Of a DNA stretch of 64,000 bases, positions 10,916 to 22,969 are shown one piece after another. The stretch's first letter is position 1, and every line of letters starts with the position of its first letter. The position numbers and the translations under genes are program-made. The stretch lies in NCBI GenBank assembly GCA_949825065.1, contig OX463844.1:27685056-27749055 (forward strand). The letters are read 5' to 3'. The notes under the pieces were generated by a model. It saw nothing but the letters and a program-made list of their open reading frames with translations. It was not told where the DNA came from and ran no database searches. Origin of the DNA: Odontocerum albicorne (taxonomy: Eukaryota; Arthropoda; Insecta; Trichoptera; Odontoceridae).

Positions 10916-11394
10916 GTCATTGTTGAAAATACCTAGTAAAGGTATATCATTTTAATATTTTGACGGTTGATGTCAGGAAATAAGAGTTTATAGCAATGAC
11001 TTTATGGTCCATTAGCATTCCAATACATCCAAATATCGTTGTTTCTAGCTTAATATATGAAACAAAAATGAATCCTATAATTTGCCTTTTAACTTCCCTT
11101 AGTGTTATTAGGTCGGTCTGAAATGAAAATGTGACTGCAATTTTATTTTTATTTTTTAGTTACACTTGTGATAAAATTTACTTAGTTAATATCACTATTA
11201 CTTGCTTTTCATTCTCACTAATGCAGACTTTGTAAATTGCAAACTAGAAATACCAATTTATTATTATCTGAACAAGTTCCAAAATGTTGAGCGGAAACAT
11301 TTCTTTATTTTTAAGACTTATTTGGATTTTATAATCTTTTAATTTCGGATTTTATAATCTTATAAGGCTTATCAGCCGACATTTTCAAAGTCTG
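10916..11394. other. AT-rich DNA, nothing recognised
   Basis: A short direct repeat GGATTTTATAATCTT occurs twice (11325-11365). Nothing else is seen. Confidence 0.4.
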
Positions 11395-11404
11395 TGCGAA
11401 ATAC

Positions 11405-12061
11405 GTGTGTGATCCCATATGCTACATATTTAACTTGAGCATAAATACCAATACATTTCCCGTAAGCTGGAAGACAACCAGGGTCTGCCCTATCTTCAAA
11501 TCGGGAGACCCATCAGACTCTCATAATTACAGACCTGTAGCTGTTCTCTCTTTGCTTCCAAAATTTTTCGAAACTGTACTGTACAACCAATTGACCCACC
11601 AAGTATCAACAAGACTTATTGGAAACCAGCATGGCTTTTTGCCAAAACGATCGACTGTTACTAACCTTCTCTCTCTCACACAACAGATTGCGTCAAACTT
11701 AGACGAACTTTCACAAACGGACGTAATATATACAGACTTTCAGAAAGCTTTCGACAAAGCTGATCACGATATACTACTTAAGAAAATGCACAAACTTGGT
11801 TTCAGCGATAATCTAATTGGATTATTTGCATCATACCTAAAAGAAAGATCTCAATACGTAACAATCCATAACAAGTCTTCTGTGGAATTTATCGCAAGAT
11901 CTGGTTTACCACAAGGATCCAATTTAGGTCCCCTACTATTCCTCATATTAATAGACGACATTCAAAATTCCATAAGTCACTCGACATGTTTATTGTTCGC
12001 TGACGACTTGAAAATTTTCAAAAAGATCAATTCACCTCACGACTGTGCACAGTTACAATAG
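11405..12061 (+). pseudogene. LINE reverse-transcriptase core (219 codons open)
   Basis: Ordered RT motifs are visible: FPVSWKTTRVCPIFKSGD and NYRPVAVLSLLPKFFE (finger region), IYTDFQKAFDKADHDIL (motif A with the catalytic Asp), SGLPQGSNLGPLLFLILIDD (motif B) and LLFADDLKIF (motif C; FADD codons 11996-12007). A TAG at 12059-12061 ends it within the palm/thumb junction. The copy is disabled but has kept the catalytic residues. Confidence 0.85.
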
Positions 12062-12179
12062 GACCTAGACTCCCTAGTCGAGTGAGCAAAATCATCTTCT
12101 GTTCAACATTAATAAATGTGTCTGTGTATCTTATAGTCGATCGTTTTCACCAATCCACCATCAGTATACTATACAGGGA

Positions 12180-12830
12180 GTGGCACTAAACAGAGTTTCT
12201 GAATTCAAGGATTTGGGCGTAACCTTCGATGTCGGACTCACGTTCGTTAACCATGTATCACGTTTGATATCGGACTGTTACAAACTACTCGGTTTTATAA
12301 TGAGAATATCAAGAGAATTGAACAGCACCGATATCCTCCGAAACTTATACAATTATCTAATTAGAACCAAATTAGAATATGCATCTACGGTTTGGGCTCC
12401 TCATCAGCTCAAATATAAAAACAATATAGAACAAATACAAAAAAAAATCCTCAGATATCTATGGTACAGAACAAAGGGCGATTACCCAAAATATGCTCAC
12501 CATGCCGAACTTCTCACGGTGTGTAACTATAGAAGCCTTGAAACAAGAAGGCAAGAATCCATTGCGATATTCCTAATAAAGGTTTTCCAAGGTTCATTTA
12601 ACTGTCCCGCGATTCTAGAAGCACTAAGTTTATATGTACCCAATAAATATAGCCGTGCAAGAAATCACCCTCTGTTCCACATACCAACTTATAGGACGAA
12701 TATCATGGCTAAACACTCAGTCACGCGTGGTATAGAGATATTGAACCAACTGAATGACACGGTTGATATATTATCGGTACCGTCTAGCAGTATGAGAAGA
12801 ATCCTGGCTGATATTATTCCTAACGAATAA
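12180..12830 (+). pseudogene. LINE C-terminal region after the RT palm
   Basis: Reads EFKDLGVTFDVGLTFVNHV, then KLEYASTVWAPHQLKYKNNI and EQIQKKILRYLWYR. This is the thumb/connection text found downstream of FADD in insect jockey/CR1-like LINEs. It lies in a different frame from the RT core, separated by about 120 bp with stops. Stop TAA at 12828; short 3' UTR then poly(A). Confidence 0.8.
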
Positions 12831-12905
12831 GCTAACGCTAGAAGCAGATCCTCTTTGTGTAACAGGAGAAATCCGTGCAAAGTGGATAAAAAAAAAAAAA
12901 AAAAA

Positions 12906-13597
12906 GATCTTGAAAATTGTCCGGATTTCAGCTTTGTCTCATTGGCAGCGTTTTATTGTAATATATTATATTTATTTTTATATAGAGGGTCAGATACTCT
13001 TATTCTTATTCACCAGTTGCATTTATCCTTCGCATCTGAGATGAATTTTCGCTATAAAAATATATTTTAATAAGAGCTATCCATATTAAGGAACGTATTC
13101 CAGGTCCTTTCCAAGTGTGCATACATTATACTCGTATATTCCGAATATCTGAGCCTTGAGATGATTTCCCATGCGTCTGTCAAAGACTTTTAAATAACGT
13201 TTTAGAACTGCTTTTTAATTGTGTATTATTTTTTTTCAGTAGGCTTTTAAAGTAACGTCTATCTGATTCCGTCCTTTATATTATGTTTTCAAATACAAAC
13301 GATATCATGACCTTTGTTATTGAAGAAGCTATGAAAATTTAAAAAATGTAAGATGTCAGCAGAACGACATTGAAATAGGCAGCAAAGTAGTTGAAACCCT
13401 AAATCATTCTTAAATAAGGGAAACAAATTCATGAACTTGATTATATTGAACAAAAGCAAAGTTTTTTATTTTTTACATTGACAATTTTCTTTTTTTTAAA
13501 TATTTTTTATGTAACACTTTTATTTAAAGAGTATAACAGCTTCTAACTAATTAAAAAGATTTTAAACAGCTGGTCTGTGAAAAAAACACACTACGGA
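12906..13597. other. AT-rich DNA, nothing recognised
   Basis: Octamer at 13129. No domain or repeat. Confidence 0.4.
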
Positions 13598-13665
13598 CGA
13601 TGCTACATAAATGTTGTAACCTTACGGTCATCCAGAAAGTAAGGTTACAACATTTATGTAGCATC
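13598..13665. repeat. Perfect 27-bp inverted repeat at a mariner end
   Basis: CGATGCTACATAAATGTTGT... (13598-13624) and its exact complement (13639-13665) flank 14 bases of mariner terminus. The left arm lies outside the element, so part of the element end has been copied in inverse orientation into the flank. Confidence 0.9.
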
Positions 13666-14544
13666 GAAAAATGCTTCTATTTAATTGAAATTCACAGGAT
13701 ACTTCACAAACATATTTAACTATTGTTCAACGTAATCGCCGTCGAGATCGACGCATTTCTGTAGTCGGGGCACCAGCTTTTATATGCCAGTGTCATAGAC
13801 CTCCGCCGCCAGCTCTTTCAGCCACTTCTTCACAGCTTCCTCGGCCTCCTGATCGTTAGAAAATTGTTGGGGTGTAGTGACACACCCACGTCTTATTCCC
13901 CGTCACGATAGAGTCCAGAAAAGCTTCTACCTCCTGTGAAAAACGATCTAAAAATTCACGCGCGGCGGTCACGCGATTTTGACGGTGCTCCGGTGTGAGC
14001 ATTCTGGGCATCCATCTCGCACACAACTTCTTGTGACCAAGTTTTTCCGAAACAATATTACCAAGGAGACTTCGAGAAATGTCAGGATATTCTTCGTAAA
14101 GGTCGTCAAGTGTCACACGGCAGTCATTTCGCACTTGTTCTTCAGTTTTTTGCACAAATTCGTCAGAAATCACTGCCTTGCCTCGTCGTGAGTATCAGTA
14201 CGGCCTTCTCTGAACAACCTTACCCACTTCGTGACATGTAGACTCATCACATCACTACCATAAACTTCCACGAGCTTCCGGTGGATATTCGCGGCGATAT
14301 TGTTCTGCAAAGTCAAAAAACTGATGACCGCGCGGGTCTCGCACGGACGAGAGTTGGCGGGAGCGCACGACGACCTCTACATCGGAAGAATTTACTGTGA
14401 CTGAACAAAATGGCTGACAAACACGCGGGACCAAACAAACTGACTGTTAGGATCCCCCTTATACGCCAGGTGCACCAACTTTGAAACAAAAAAAATCCCC
14501 CGGCCTCAGGAGCCCTTGTAACCTTAGTTTCTGGATGACCCTCG
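13625..14544 (-). mobile_element. Mariner element, internally deleted (about 920 bp)
   Basis: Inverted termini (GGTCATCCAGAAAGTAAGGT on the left; the complement of GGTCATCCAGAAACTAAGGT on the right) with flanking TA at 13623 and 14545. Autonomous mariners are about 1.3 kb, so roughly 400 bp is missing. The loss falls in the transposase catalytic domain. Confidence 0.85.
13756..14173 (-). pseudogene. Mariner transposase remnant, catalytic region deleted
   Basis: From 14173 down, the minus strand reads DCRVTLDDLYEEYPDISRSL, GHKKLCARWMPRMLTPEHRQ and FLDSIVTGNKTWVCHYTP. The family form around the first catalytic Asp is TGDETW, and here it is TGNKTW, so that Asp is replaced by Asn. Immediately after HYTP the sequence jumps, with a frame change, to the extreme C-terminus (EEAVKKWLKELAAEVY), removing the second and third catalytic Asp. 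N-terminal helix-turn-helix pieces continue up to about 14400 in broken frames. Confidence 0.8.
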
Positions 14545-14883
14545 TATTACATTTATTTACTAGCTGAAAGTCGGATTTTGGTTGTACTAACTGTTTTGGA
14601 AAGGGCAAAGTTTTTTTTAATTTAACAGTAAAAAGAAGTAAATTTAACTAAACTAAGCTTCGCTGCTAACAGACCTTATATAAGTTTAAAGAGTTGGGAT
14701 GTTGTACATGTATAAAAGTAAAACACTGGATGTCTTATTTAATTTTCAGTTAACTTATGTTACTTTTAATAAATTGTAAATTTTTTTATATATTTTGTGT
14801 ATCGTTGAAACTTTCATTGAAAGATGAGTAAAAATTAAGAGGTTATTTTCATCACCAGCCGTTCAATTGCATGAACTAACTTT
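14545..14883. other. AT-rich DNA, nothing recognised
   Basis: Poly-T and AT tracts only. Confidence 0.4.
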
Positions 14884-14953
14884 TGTGATTTTGTACATTT
14901 GCAAAATGTGATTTTGCACATTTGCAACATGTGATTTTGCACGTGCGTGCAAA
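14884..14953. repeat. 23-bp tandem repeat, three units
   Basis: TGTGATTTTGTACATTTGC units start at 14884, 14907 and 14930. The third is diverged (CACGTGCGTGC). Confidence 0.85.
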
Positions 14954-16589
14954 ATTGTCTGTGTTGTGTTTTTGGAACAAATGTGAACTTTAGTGGGAAT
15001 AAAGATAGACTTTGCTTCGCTCCCCATAATTACCTTCAAGAATTGAACCCGAAACACCTAAAGATATACAATCATTTTATCACTTCGCCACGGAAGTCAG
15101 AATACAGGAGACTTGAAATAAAGGCTAATAGTTAATGCAATGGAGTTAATTAACTAAAAATATTTCGAAATTTTTCCATAGCGTCAAATGCCATTTATAA
15201 AATAATATTTGATTTTAACTGTGACCGATGTCACCATCGGAAACTATGACGCAATTGTTAAAAAAAACATCGTTAACACTTTTCGCACAATTCCAGTTTT
15301 GGCAAATATTACAAATTCACGTGCAAGACTGAAGTAGGTAGTTAATGGGAACATTAAACCCATGCGTCAACGATGCCGCAACTGTTGACTAATCGATGGA
15401 GTTCTGTCAGTAAATCAAACCAATTCAGGTTTTGGTAGGCCAACCTTTTGAAAGTTAAGAAATTGTTTGTGGAATGGTTAGACTGCAATATATAATGACA
15501 AACTCATTAAGAAATTTTCTCAATATAATATTTGTTGTTCCGACAATATTCAATAAAAAACCATAAGTATTTTTTTTGGTTGGCGAGAATAATAAAAGAC
15601 GTTTTGGAAACAAATTAAGAGAATGTATTATCGAGTAAACAGGATGCACGTTTCCCTGACAGGACCTAATCAAGAAGCGGGTTGCCTGCTGTCTGTACTC
15701 GACTCGTGTCACATGAGCCACACCCGCACTTTTAGGTGTACCAACCATATATTTGACACAAGACAATCATACCAACACAATACATCACATTTTCTAAGCT
15801 AGGTTTAAAATTACTTATCTTTCAATTATTCATTAGAGATCGGTCCATGTCAAATATTGTATTATGTGTGAAGTTTCACAAAAAAACGACAATTGTAAAT
15901 ATAATTCTTGAAACATTTGGTTAAAATGATAGCTAAATAAAATGGTAAATAAAAAAGTAATTTTAACTAGTTTATTTTACTTGCCAATTAAAGTGAACTA
16001 CTTAAGTTAACTATAAGTGAAACTAAAAAGTCATGGTTACTTCCTTCAACAACTCTGCATTTAAGCTCAAACTGTCTTCACATGTCTTCTCAAACTGCAT
16101 CCTTGTGTATATCATATTTTGGATGACTCTCAGGACATTAGTATTTTTTCCTGAACAAGATTCGACTTAAGGACACATTCAAACCGACTAATTTATGGCC
16201 TTTTTATATGAGTGAAAGAAGTTCTAAGCAGTTCTCAGTACTAACTACAAGTTTATTGGAAAAACTTGATGGGCTTATTGCTTTATGATAATTTCTTCTT
16301 ACTAACCAGACGTTAAATACATTTATGAGCAAAATCCAAATTAGAACTTTGTTTTGAGTTTCATTGAGATACCCTCAGATGGAAGAAAAACGTTCCATGA
16401 AAAAGGTCACGGAGGTTTTCTCATTAGCATATTCGGAATCAAGAAAGAAATATTAATATTGTGTGGTCATGTTGAAACTATGAATGAGGAAACAGATACA
16501 TAGATTTTAAGTTATTTGTTTATGGAGGCTGTCGAAAAATTATCACATTTCTCCCGTGAATCGTTTACTTACAAAAATGCTTTGTTTGT
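14954..16589. other. AT-rich DNA, nothing recognised
   Basis: The minus-strand frame at 15455-15766 (103 codons) has no family I recognise. Nothing else supports a gene. Confidence 0.4.
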
Positions 16590-16690
16590 ACTCCCTGATG
16601 GTGAGGTGAAAACTTTGAAACTGGTAGGACTATACCGTTATATTAAGCGGAATAAAAAGTGTTTTACTCAACAAATTACGATTGTTCTCA
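16590..16690 (+). repeat. Diverged copy of the hammerhead-like repeat
   Basis: CTCCCTGATGGTGAGGTGAA, then CTTTGAAACTGGTAGGACTA, TACCGTTA and GGAATAAAAAGTGTTTT. Same order as the arms of the 4.6-kb palindrome, including the preceding TTTGTTTG. The conserved box has CTGATGG instead of CTGANGA, so any ribozyme here would be damaged. Confidence 0.6.
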
Positions 16691-17260
16691 ATGATTTTAA
16701 ATATTTAATATGATGGCGTCTAAAAATGATCTCTATGATATAATCATAATTAACGTTTATCTGTCCTGTAATGCTCGTACTTGTACACCTCCTGACTTTT
16801 CAGAAAAAAGATTGACACATCATAAAATTCAACTATATCTTTCAATAATTTATCTGAACTTTTAGAAGACATGCGAAACTTGAAATATAGATGTATATTG
16901 CAATATTCAGGAATTGTCAAATGAATATTTTCGACTCTAGCAAAAATAAGTATTTAATTTCTATTTTTCGAATAGTTTCTACAAGTTCCTCTCAAAAACA
17001 AGTCACAATTTACGATACAAGGTTCAAACTAAATAATCAAGCTATAGTATTATTCAATTCGTAATTTTCGCGTTTTAAGATGATCGTTTTCCTTTAAATC
17101 AAATAGTTCTTTTTATATTGAACGGATTAATATTTTGTCACTAGTTATTACTGGTGTATACTATTGTATATATTATAGTTACATACAAAATCATTTTTGT
17201 GTTAAGGTGAAATAAAGATACAAAAAACCTTTTAAACGATTAAGTTGAGAAAACATAATC
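16691..17260. other. AT-rich DNA, nothing recognised
   Basis: No coding or repeat signal. Confidence 0.4.
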
Positions 17261-17526
17261 AATCAAACTCTCCGCTTAATGTGGAAGGATTGCCGGACTA
17301 TGGGCTGTATAATATTGCTGTGGTTACTATGGACTGTATTGCTGCTGCATTGCTGATGGGACGTATCCGGCGATATAATAATGAGGATATCAATCAAACT
17401 CTCCGCTTAATGTGGAAGGATTGCCGGACTACGAGTATGGACTGTATTGCTGTGGTTACTATGCCGGACTGTATTGGTGCTGCATTGCTGATGGGACGTA
17501 TCCGGCAATATAATAATGAGGATATC
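17261..17526 (+). repeat. 131-bp tandem duplication, two units
   Basis: Units start AATCAAACTCTCCGCTTAAT at 17261 and 17392 and end AATAATGAGGATATC. Each is internally repetitive (GGACTGTATTGCTG motifs). An open frame of 104 codons crosses both, but the period is not a multiple of three, so the frame is not a protein repeat. The GC content is above the surroundings. Its origin is unknown. Confidence 0.9.
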
Positions 17527-17966
17527 AAAGAAACATATCGATTAAGTAAAGTGTCGTAGGATTATGTTGATGGCATTGTGAACATTGTTTAGTTACAAAT
17601 CAATTGCACAAGGTTTTTTATTCAAATTAAACGTGACTTAAGCAGTCCGGAAATTTTTTGGTTAATCTATTTTATAATTTCCATCATAATGGCTCCATCA
17701 TATTTGTCTTAAGACGGTTCCGTAATGTGTTAACTATGTACAACATATTGTTGAATATTTGTATTTTACAGGAATTTGGACGCGTGTACTTGCATACTTA
17801 TGTGTTGTTTATTTTTTTATCATGATTGTGTATTTTCATTTATTTTTAATATGATCGTTTTTATTTATATTATATTTTCTTTTCCAATTAATGAAGTACT
17901 CACTACTTCTGTTTTTAAATATTGTAAGAAAATGCGTACCGTTCATAAATAAAATAAATAAATAAT
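17527..17966. other. AT-rich DNA ending in a (AATA)n tract
   Basis: The TAAATAAAATAAATAAATAA run at 17947-17966 resembles a LINE 3' tail and lies just before a LINE C fragment. The preceding 400 bp was not recognised. Confidence 0.4.
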
Positions 17967-17989
17967 ATTATAATAATGAATTGATGGCA

Positions 17990-18560
17990 TACAAATGTCG
18001 AATGGGGACGTACGAGTATGTGGATTGGTGTATGCAGATGACGTGGTAGTGTTTTTGCGGAAAGTGAGGATAAATTGCAGAGTTTGATGAATAAATTGAG
18101 AGATGTGAAGAAAAATATCTGATAATGAATGTTGCAAAATCTAAAGTAATGGTGATAGAAAATTGTGAAAGCAAAAGTAAATGCGTCATATGGGTAAATA
18201 AATGCAAGATTGAAGCAAGTTGAGGAATTCTGCTATTTGGGCAATATTTTCACCGATGATGGAAAAGTTAAAAGGGATATCAAACGGCGTTTAGTGATAG
18301 GAAATAAAGTCAATGGGGAGCTAAACATATATACTCGAACCGAGTATCCAAATCTGTTAAGATGATAGATAGTCCACAATAGTATTTTTGTGTCAACCTT
18401 GATGTATGTGAGTGAAATGTGGACGAGTAAAAAGACTGAGTGGCGCCGAATAAATACTGTGAAAATGCGTGCATTGAGAAGAATACATGGAGTAAAAGTT
18501 CTCTCGCCAACCCCGGCAGGTAATCGGTGTGATGGTATGTATATGTTACATGAATGTATA
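17990..18560 (+). mobile_element. LINE family C, reverse transcriptase to 3' end, deleted
   Basis: VYADDVVVF (YADD codons 18031-18042, RT motif C), then LRDVKKN, VEEFCYLGNIFTDDGKVKRD and STLMYVSEMWTSKKTEWR, LRRIHGVK. The sequence jumps to the 3' end (CTCTCGCCAACCCCGGCAGG, GGTGTGATGGTATGTATA) without the KVWLDQV tail. This ties the YADD domain to the 3' fragments found elsewhere. Frames are broken. Confidence 0.8.
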
Positions 18561-21087
18561 ACCAATAATCTTGATGTATTGTATTTCAAATCTTCCCCAT
18601 GTTCAACCCAATATTAACCCGATTTTTTGCATTTTGAATTAACTAACGTTTTTTTTTTTTGTTTCCAAAATGTTGATGAATCTAAATCAAACGCAGCACT
18701 ATTTTTGCATTCTTTATAATAAGTATTTGTAAAAAATATTCTACGAACTAATCAATCCGTCACTGTTGTCGTGCAATTTTGTCAACACGAAGACGCAATA
18801 ATTATGTCGACAGAAACATAAGTAGGAAACATACCATTTAACAATAATTTCAAACGGAATGACAAATCAAGAAGATTAGACATCTTCGCCTAACCATTTA
18901 CATTTCTTCATAAAACCTTGCAGAAAACATGAGCAACCAAGTCAACGGTCGGCATTCATGTAGGGGCGGGGCGGACATATACTCGTAACGTTATGGTATC
19001 CAATAACGTTAATATAGATATAATTTGAATGGTACTAAAATTACATTAATAATATGCTTATATTTTGCCCAACGCAGCCTCGTATAACAAAATAAATAAT
19101 AACGTATATTTTAAGCGCCTTCAACACCTGAGATCACCGATAATACATTAATAATACTTAGAAAGCTTCTTGAAGACTTTTGGGAAACATTTTGGAGAAC
19201 CTGTATCCCAATAACACCATATCATGAAGCCACAACTTTTATTGTCGTTTTTTTTTTAGATTTTATCTTATTCTTTGCATGTAAACATAATTTTGAATAA
19301 CTGAGTAATAAGCCATTCCAAATTAAATTAATTTAACCACACCTCAACAAACTCAATAAACGGAAATACGTTACGTCATGAAAAGTTTTTACATCCCTGA
19401 CTTTAACTGAGATCGAGAGTTGTTATATAACTGTTAAATGAGCTCACGAACAATATTGTTGAACTTGAGAGGAAACAAGTACAAAATCTGGTTTGTTGCT
19501 ATAACACTTACCAGTCTCAACACCTTACAAATAATAGGGTGACCAGTTACTCGACTTTCATCCAATATCTTGACTTGACGCATTTTTATGCTTTGTATAA
19601 AGTATTTAAGTAACGAAGGTAAAGAAGATATCTTGAATGTTCAATAAATAAGTCAGAGGTTCCAATCGTAAAAAAATAAAGAAAATGTTTTTCTGTCAGT
19701 ATGTATAAATGAGATCGAAATGCAAGAATAATACAATACGACCACGATCTTTTTCGGTAGTCTACAAAATACAGATATTAAACTCCTGAATGAGTCGTCA
19801 TCAGGGTTTCCTCAGACCTCGAGGCCATTGACCAACATTCTTAAAAGAAACTATTAAAAAAATATTTATTCATTTTATCAAAAGCTATTACAATTTCGTC
19901 TCGGAGCTGATTTGGCCACGACTTCGAAGGGTGTTCAGTGCTAGACTGTAAACCGATTTGGATGCAGGCATTTTATGACATGTTGTTGATGGGATATATT
20001 ATAATGGGATACCGAAAAATGTATTCGATACTTTCGTTTTCCAATGCGTTTTCTTGTATTATTATAGTATTCCTTAAGTATACAAACCGCTTTTTTATCA
20101 TTCAACTAGTTTTCAATAACTTAAAAATATCAAGAACAGAAAGGGTAACAAACAATTTTCCCTGCTCTTTTGAAACTATCCGTATGAATACCTCTGAAAC
20201 CCTTTTTTGAAAAAATAAAATTACTTTATTGAATATTAATCATTGCATCTTTTGTCACGTCAAAAAATTAGGCTCCATAAGTAAATAAGGATTTAGGCCA
20301 CTTTAACACACGGCCTGCCTAATGAAGTAATTTACTTTATAAAAAAAATAGAGCTTTTGTATTGTTACGTGTATATACTCGACGGTTCACCTTTCCATTA
20401 AAAGTACGTAAATTGTAAATGTTGTACTGTGGATAGTAAAAAAATATTTAATTTTACATCCTAGACACAAAGATTAAGTCTCTGCAACTAATTGTTGGAA
20501 TGCTATCTCAATAAACTATTTTTCATAACATAAGATATAAACACCTGCCTGTATCTTAAATTGAAATGTATTTTTATAAATTAAAATTTCGGTAAATACT
20601 TGAGTATGTTAAACTGTACGAGTATCTCTTTATTATAGATTTTATCTAAGCGACAAGTGGTCACCGTACTTATGGTACGAGTATGTCAACTCTTCCGAAT
20701 GACCATCGAATGGAATTATCAAATGGATGACCAGACGTGACGTAATAATACCAGGTGCATCTCTCGTACGAAATCTGGTGATGAAACTACACTCTCCATA
20801 TATACCGATATGAGTTGATGAAATTTTCGAGAACTCGATGGGCTGTTGGAACGATGGGGACATACTTTTATTTCAAACTTTTCTATACAACAACTACTGT
20901 AAAACTTTTAACACTTGCACAATAAGGTGCAATTTCAATTAATAATTAAGCTTATAAAGTGCACCTTTACTTTTTATTACTTGAGAAAGATGTGACCATA
21001 AATGTAATTCTTACGCCTTGTAAACAACGAAATTATAATACCAAATAATAATCTCACTGCGAGAAAGAAGGGTTATAGTCTTGTTTT
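18561..21087. other. 2.5 kb of AT-rich DNA, nothing recognised
   Basis: No transposon end, domain or structural RNA recognised. Octamer copies at 18980, 20617 and 20676. Small open frames (for example 19938-20210 and 20642-20863) have no similarity I know. Confidence 0.4.
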
Positions 21088-21163
21088 TACTTAGTGTCTT
21101 TTTAAAATATTTTTTGTTGATTGGAAGAGGTTGCCACATGGCATTAAATCCACTAGATACGTC
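21088..21163 (+). repeat. SINE-A 3' tail fragment
   Basis: GTCTTTTTAAAATATTTTTT, then GATTGGAAGAGGTTGCCACA, TGGCATTAAATCC. The head is missing. It abuts a LINE fragment on the opposite strand. Confidence 0.55.
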
Positions 21164-21201
21164 GAAATTGTAATCAATCATTTCCGTGTCCGAACCAAAA
21201 A

Positions 21202-21490
21202 TTATGCCACGTGTTTCCAATATGATGCAATAGACATCGCCCTATCATTCGCATCAAACAGGTCCTGCCCAGAACATATAGTCCCGATGTTCGGACAAAC
21301 TAGCATGTATTGTGAGTCCTGTATTTCCCCACAATCACATTCAATGCTACTTTCGTTCAAGAAACCCCATCTTTGCATCACCTTGCATCTAGTCCTCCCT
21401 ACTCGGAATATATTCAGTTGGTCTCCAAGTGCCATATTTTCTCCAACTTCAACCAGTCGACAGGTGTTTGTCATTTCATTTCGAGTTGTA
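21202..21490 (-). pseudogene. LINE C-terminal fragment with Cys motif
   Basis: The minus strand reads ALGDQLNIFRVGRTRCKVMQ, RWGFLNESSIECDCGEIQ, SQYMLVCPNIG. The pattern LN-R-G-xRC...WG...C-CG...H/Y-L-CP is the terminal region of many insect jockey/R1-type LINE polymerases. It stops at 21202. The open frame extends upstream to 21600 but similarity fades near 21490. Confidence 0.65.
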
Positions 21491-22969
21491 ATTAAATAAC
21501 GCAACATAAAACTGGAGAATATCCACTTAGCTACATACGAAGCATGAATGAACAATCTGAGTATTTTATTGTGAATAAATGAAATAACAATCAACATCAC
21601 ATGAATGTATTATACGAGTATAAGAAAAATATTTAATAATTTTATTAACTGATTTTGTGATTTAGCCGTTTATTCAATAATGAGTTAGAGACGGTTCAGG
21701 TAAAATTTTTCTTAAAAAATTTGAAATACCTTCAAAGCAAACATTTCCTTTTATTTTCTGCCTGAGGCAATATGTCAAACGTACCCAAGCAAAGTCATGC
21801 AAAGCTGGCCGCAGTGACATTTGTCTGTGTATTATACTTCATAATAAAGCAGTATGGAAGTATGAGTGTTGTGTCTCCTGAGTGTATTGTTGAGAAACAA
21901 GAAGCCATCTTGTCAATTTTGCAAGTTGCTGAACGTAGGATGTTCACAACATTCTGTCGATTATTCTCGAGTTGCTGAGATCGCTATTGACACAATTTTA
22001 TGTTATGAAACATAATATTTGAAATTACAAACAAACAAACAATCAATTCGCAATTTTTAAAACAATCGATTTCCGTTGTCACTCATAATCTTTGAACATT
22101 ATAAAAATACTAGCTGGAAAGCCCGTCAAAGCATATGTGAAAATTATCTAAATACTTTTTAATTATTATACTTGCATATATAGTACGAGTATAACAAACA
22201 ATCTGGAATAAAAATAATTTAATCTAGAATATTTTTTGTGTGCAACATGTTTTTTTATGGAAACATAATTGAATTCTTCCAGTTACTTTACTTGATTGGA
22301 TCCAGATTCATTTTTTATTTTTGTCAGCTCGTCTTCGATTTTTTGAGAAAGTAACACATAGTTTTTTTTAATTGGCAATCCACCCATGCCTAATATTAAA
22401 CTTAAGTGGCTAGGTGCCTATCGATGGGAAAAATGACGTTTTCGTTGAAGCTTTGAAAACCCTTTTTTTTTCATGTTGGGTGGTTGATTTTTGTGTTTAT
22501 AGAAACGCCCCCTGTGTCTCTTCACGGTGTGGTGTTATTGTTAAAGCAGGGAGAAGTTATTTGGTGCGATGTGCAAGAATTTTATACATTGTCTCTTCGT
22601 AATGGGAGAAAAATACGTTAATCGTTTCATACATACAAAAAACGTTAATTGCAATTGCAAAGGCCAATTTCGACAATAACGAAAATACATTTGTTTTGTA
22701 AATCTGTTTGGGAAAAATAAATTATGTCAATAACGCAAGTACCTAACAGGTGCCTACCCTACCTAATTAACTGCCGAGTTTTTACATTGACAGTATAATG
22801 TTTATCAAAATTAGAACAATGCTTGTGCATATATGTATTGTTTCATTTTCACTTAACGGTCACAATATGTTTTGTTTCATTTTCGGCTTCACGGCATTAG
22901 ACAAATTATAAAATGGATTTGTTCTATAGTAAAATATATTATTGTAATATTTTGTTCAACATCATCTCG
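21491..22969. other. AT-rich DNA, nothing recognised
   Basis: Octamer copies at 21612 and 22183. Small frames at 21772-21978 and 22414-22602 are unsupported. Confidence 0.4.

Larger units (their letters stand above)
11395..12905 (+). mobile_element. Jockey/CR1-like LINE, 5'-truncated, with poly(A)
   Basis: A reverse-transcriptase ORF is followed, after stops and a frame change, by the LINE C-terminal region and a run of about 19 A's (12887-12905) typical of LINE retrotransposition. The endonuclease and ORF1 are absent, so the copy is 5'-truncated. It is one of the least decayed LINEs in the window. Target duplications were not found. Confidence 0.85.

Noticed and set aside
15455..15766. 103-codon minus-strand frame as a gene
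   Set aside because: No recognised domain, no splice context and no supporting neighbours. Left as unassigned.
20642..20863. 73-codon minus-strand frame near two octamers
   Set aside because: No similarity to any family I know, and it is short in an unannotated region, so no gene was called.
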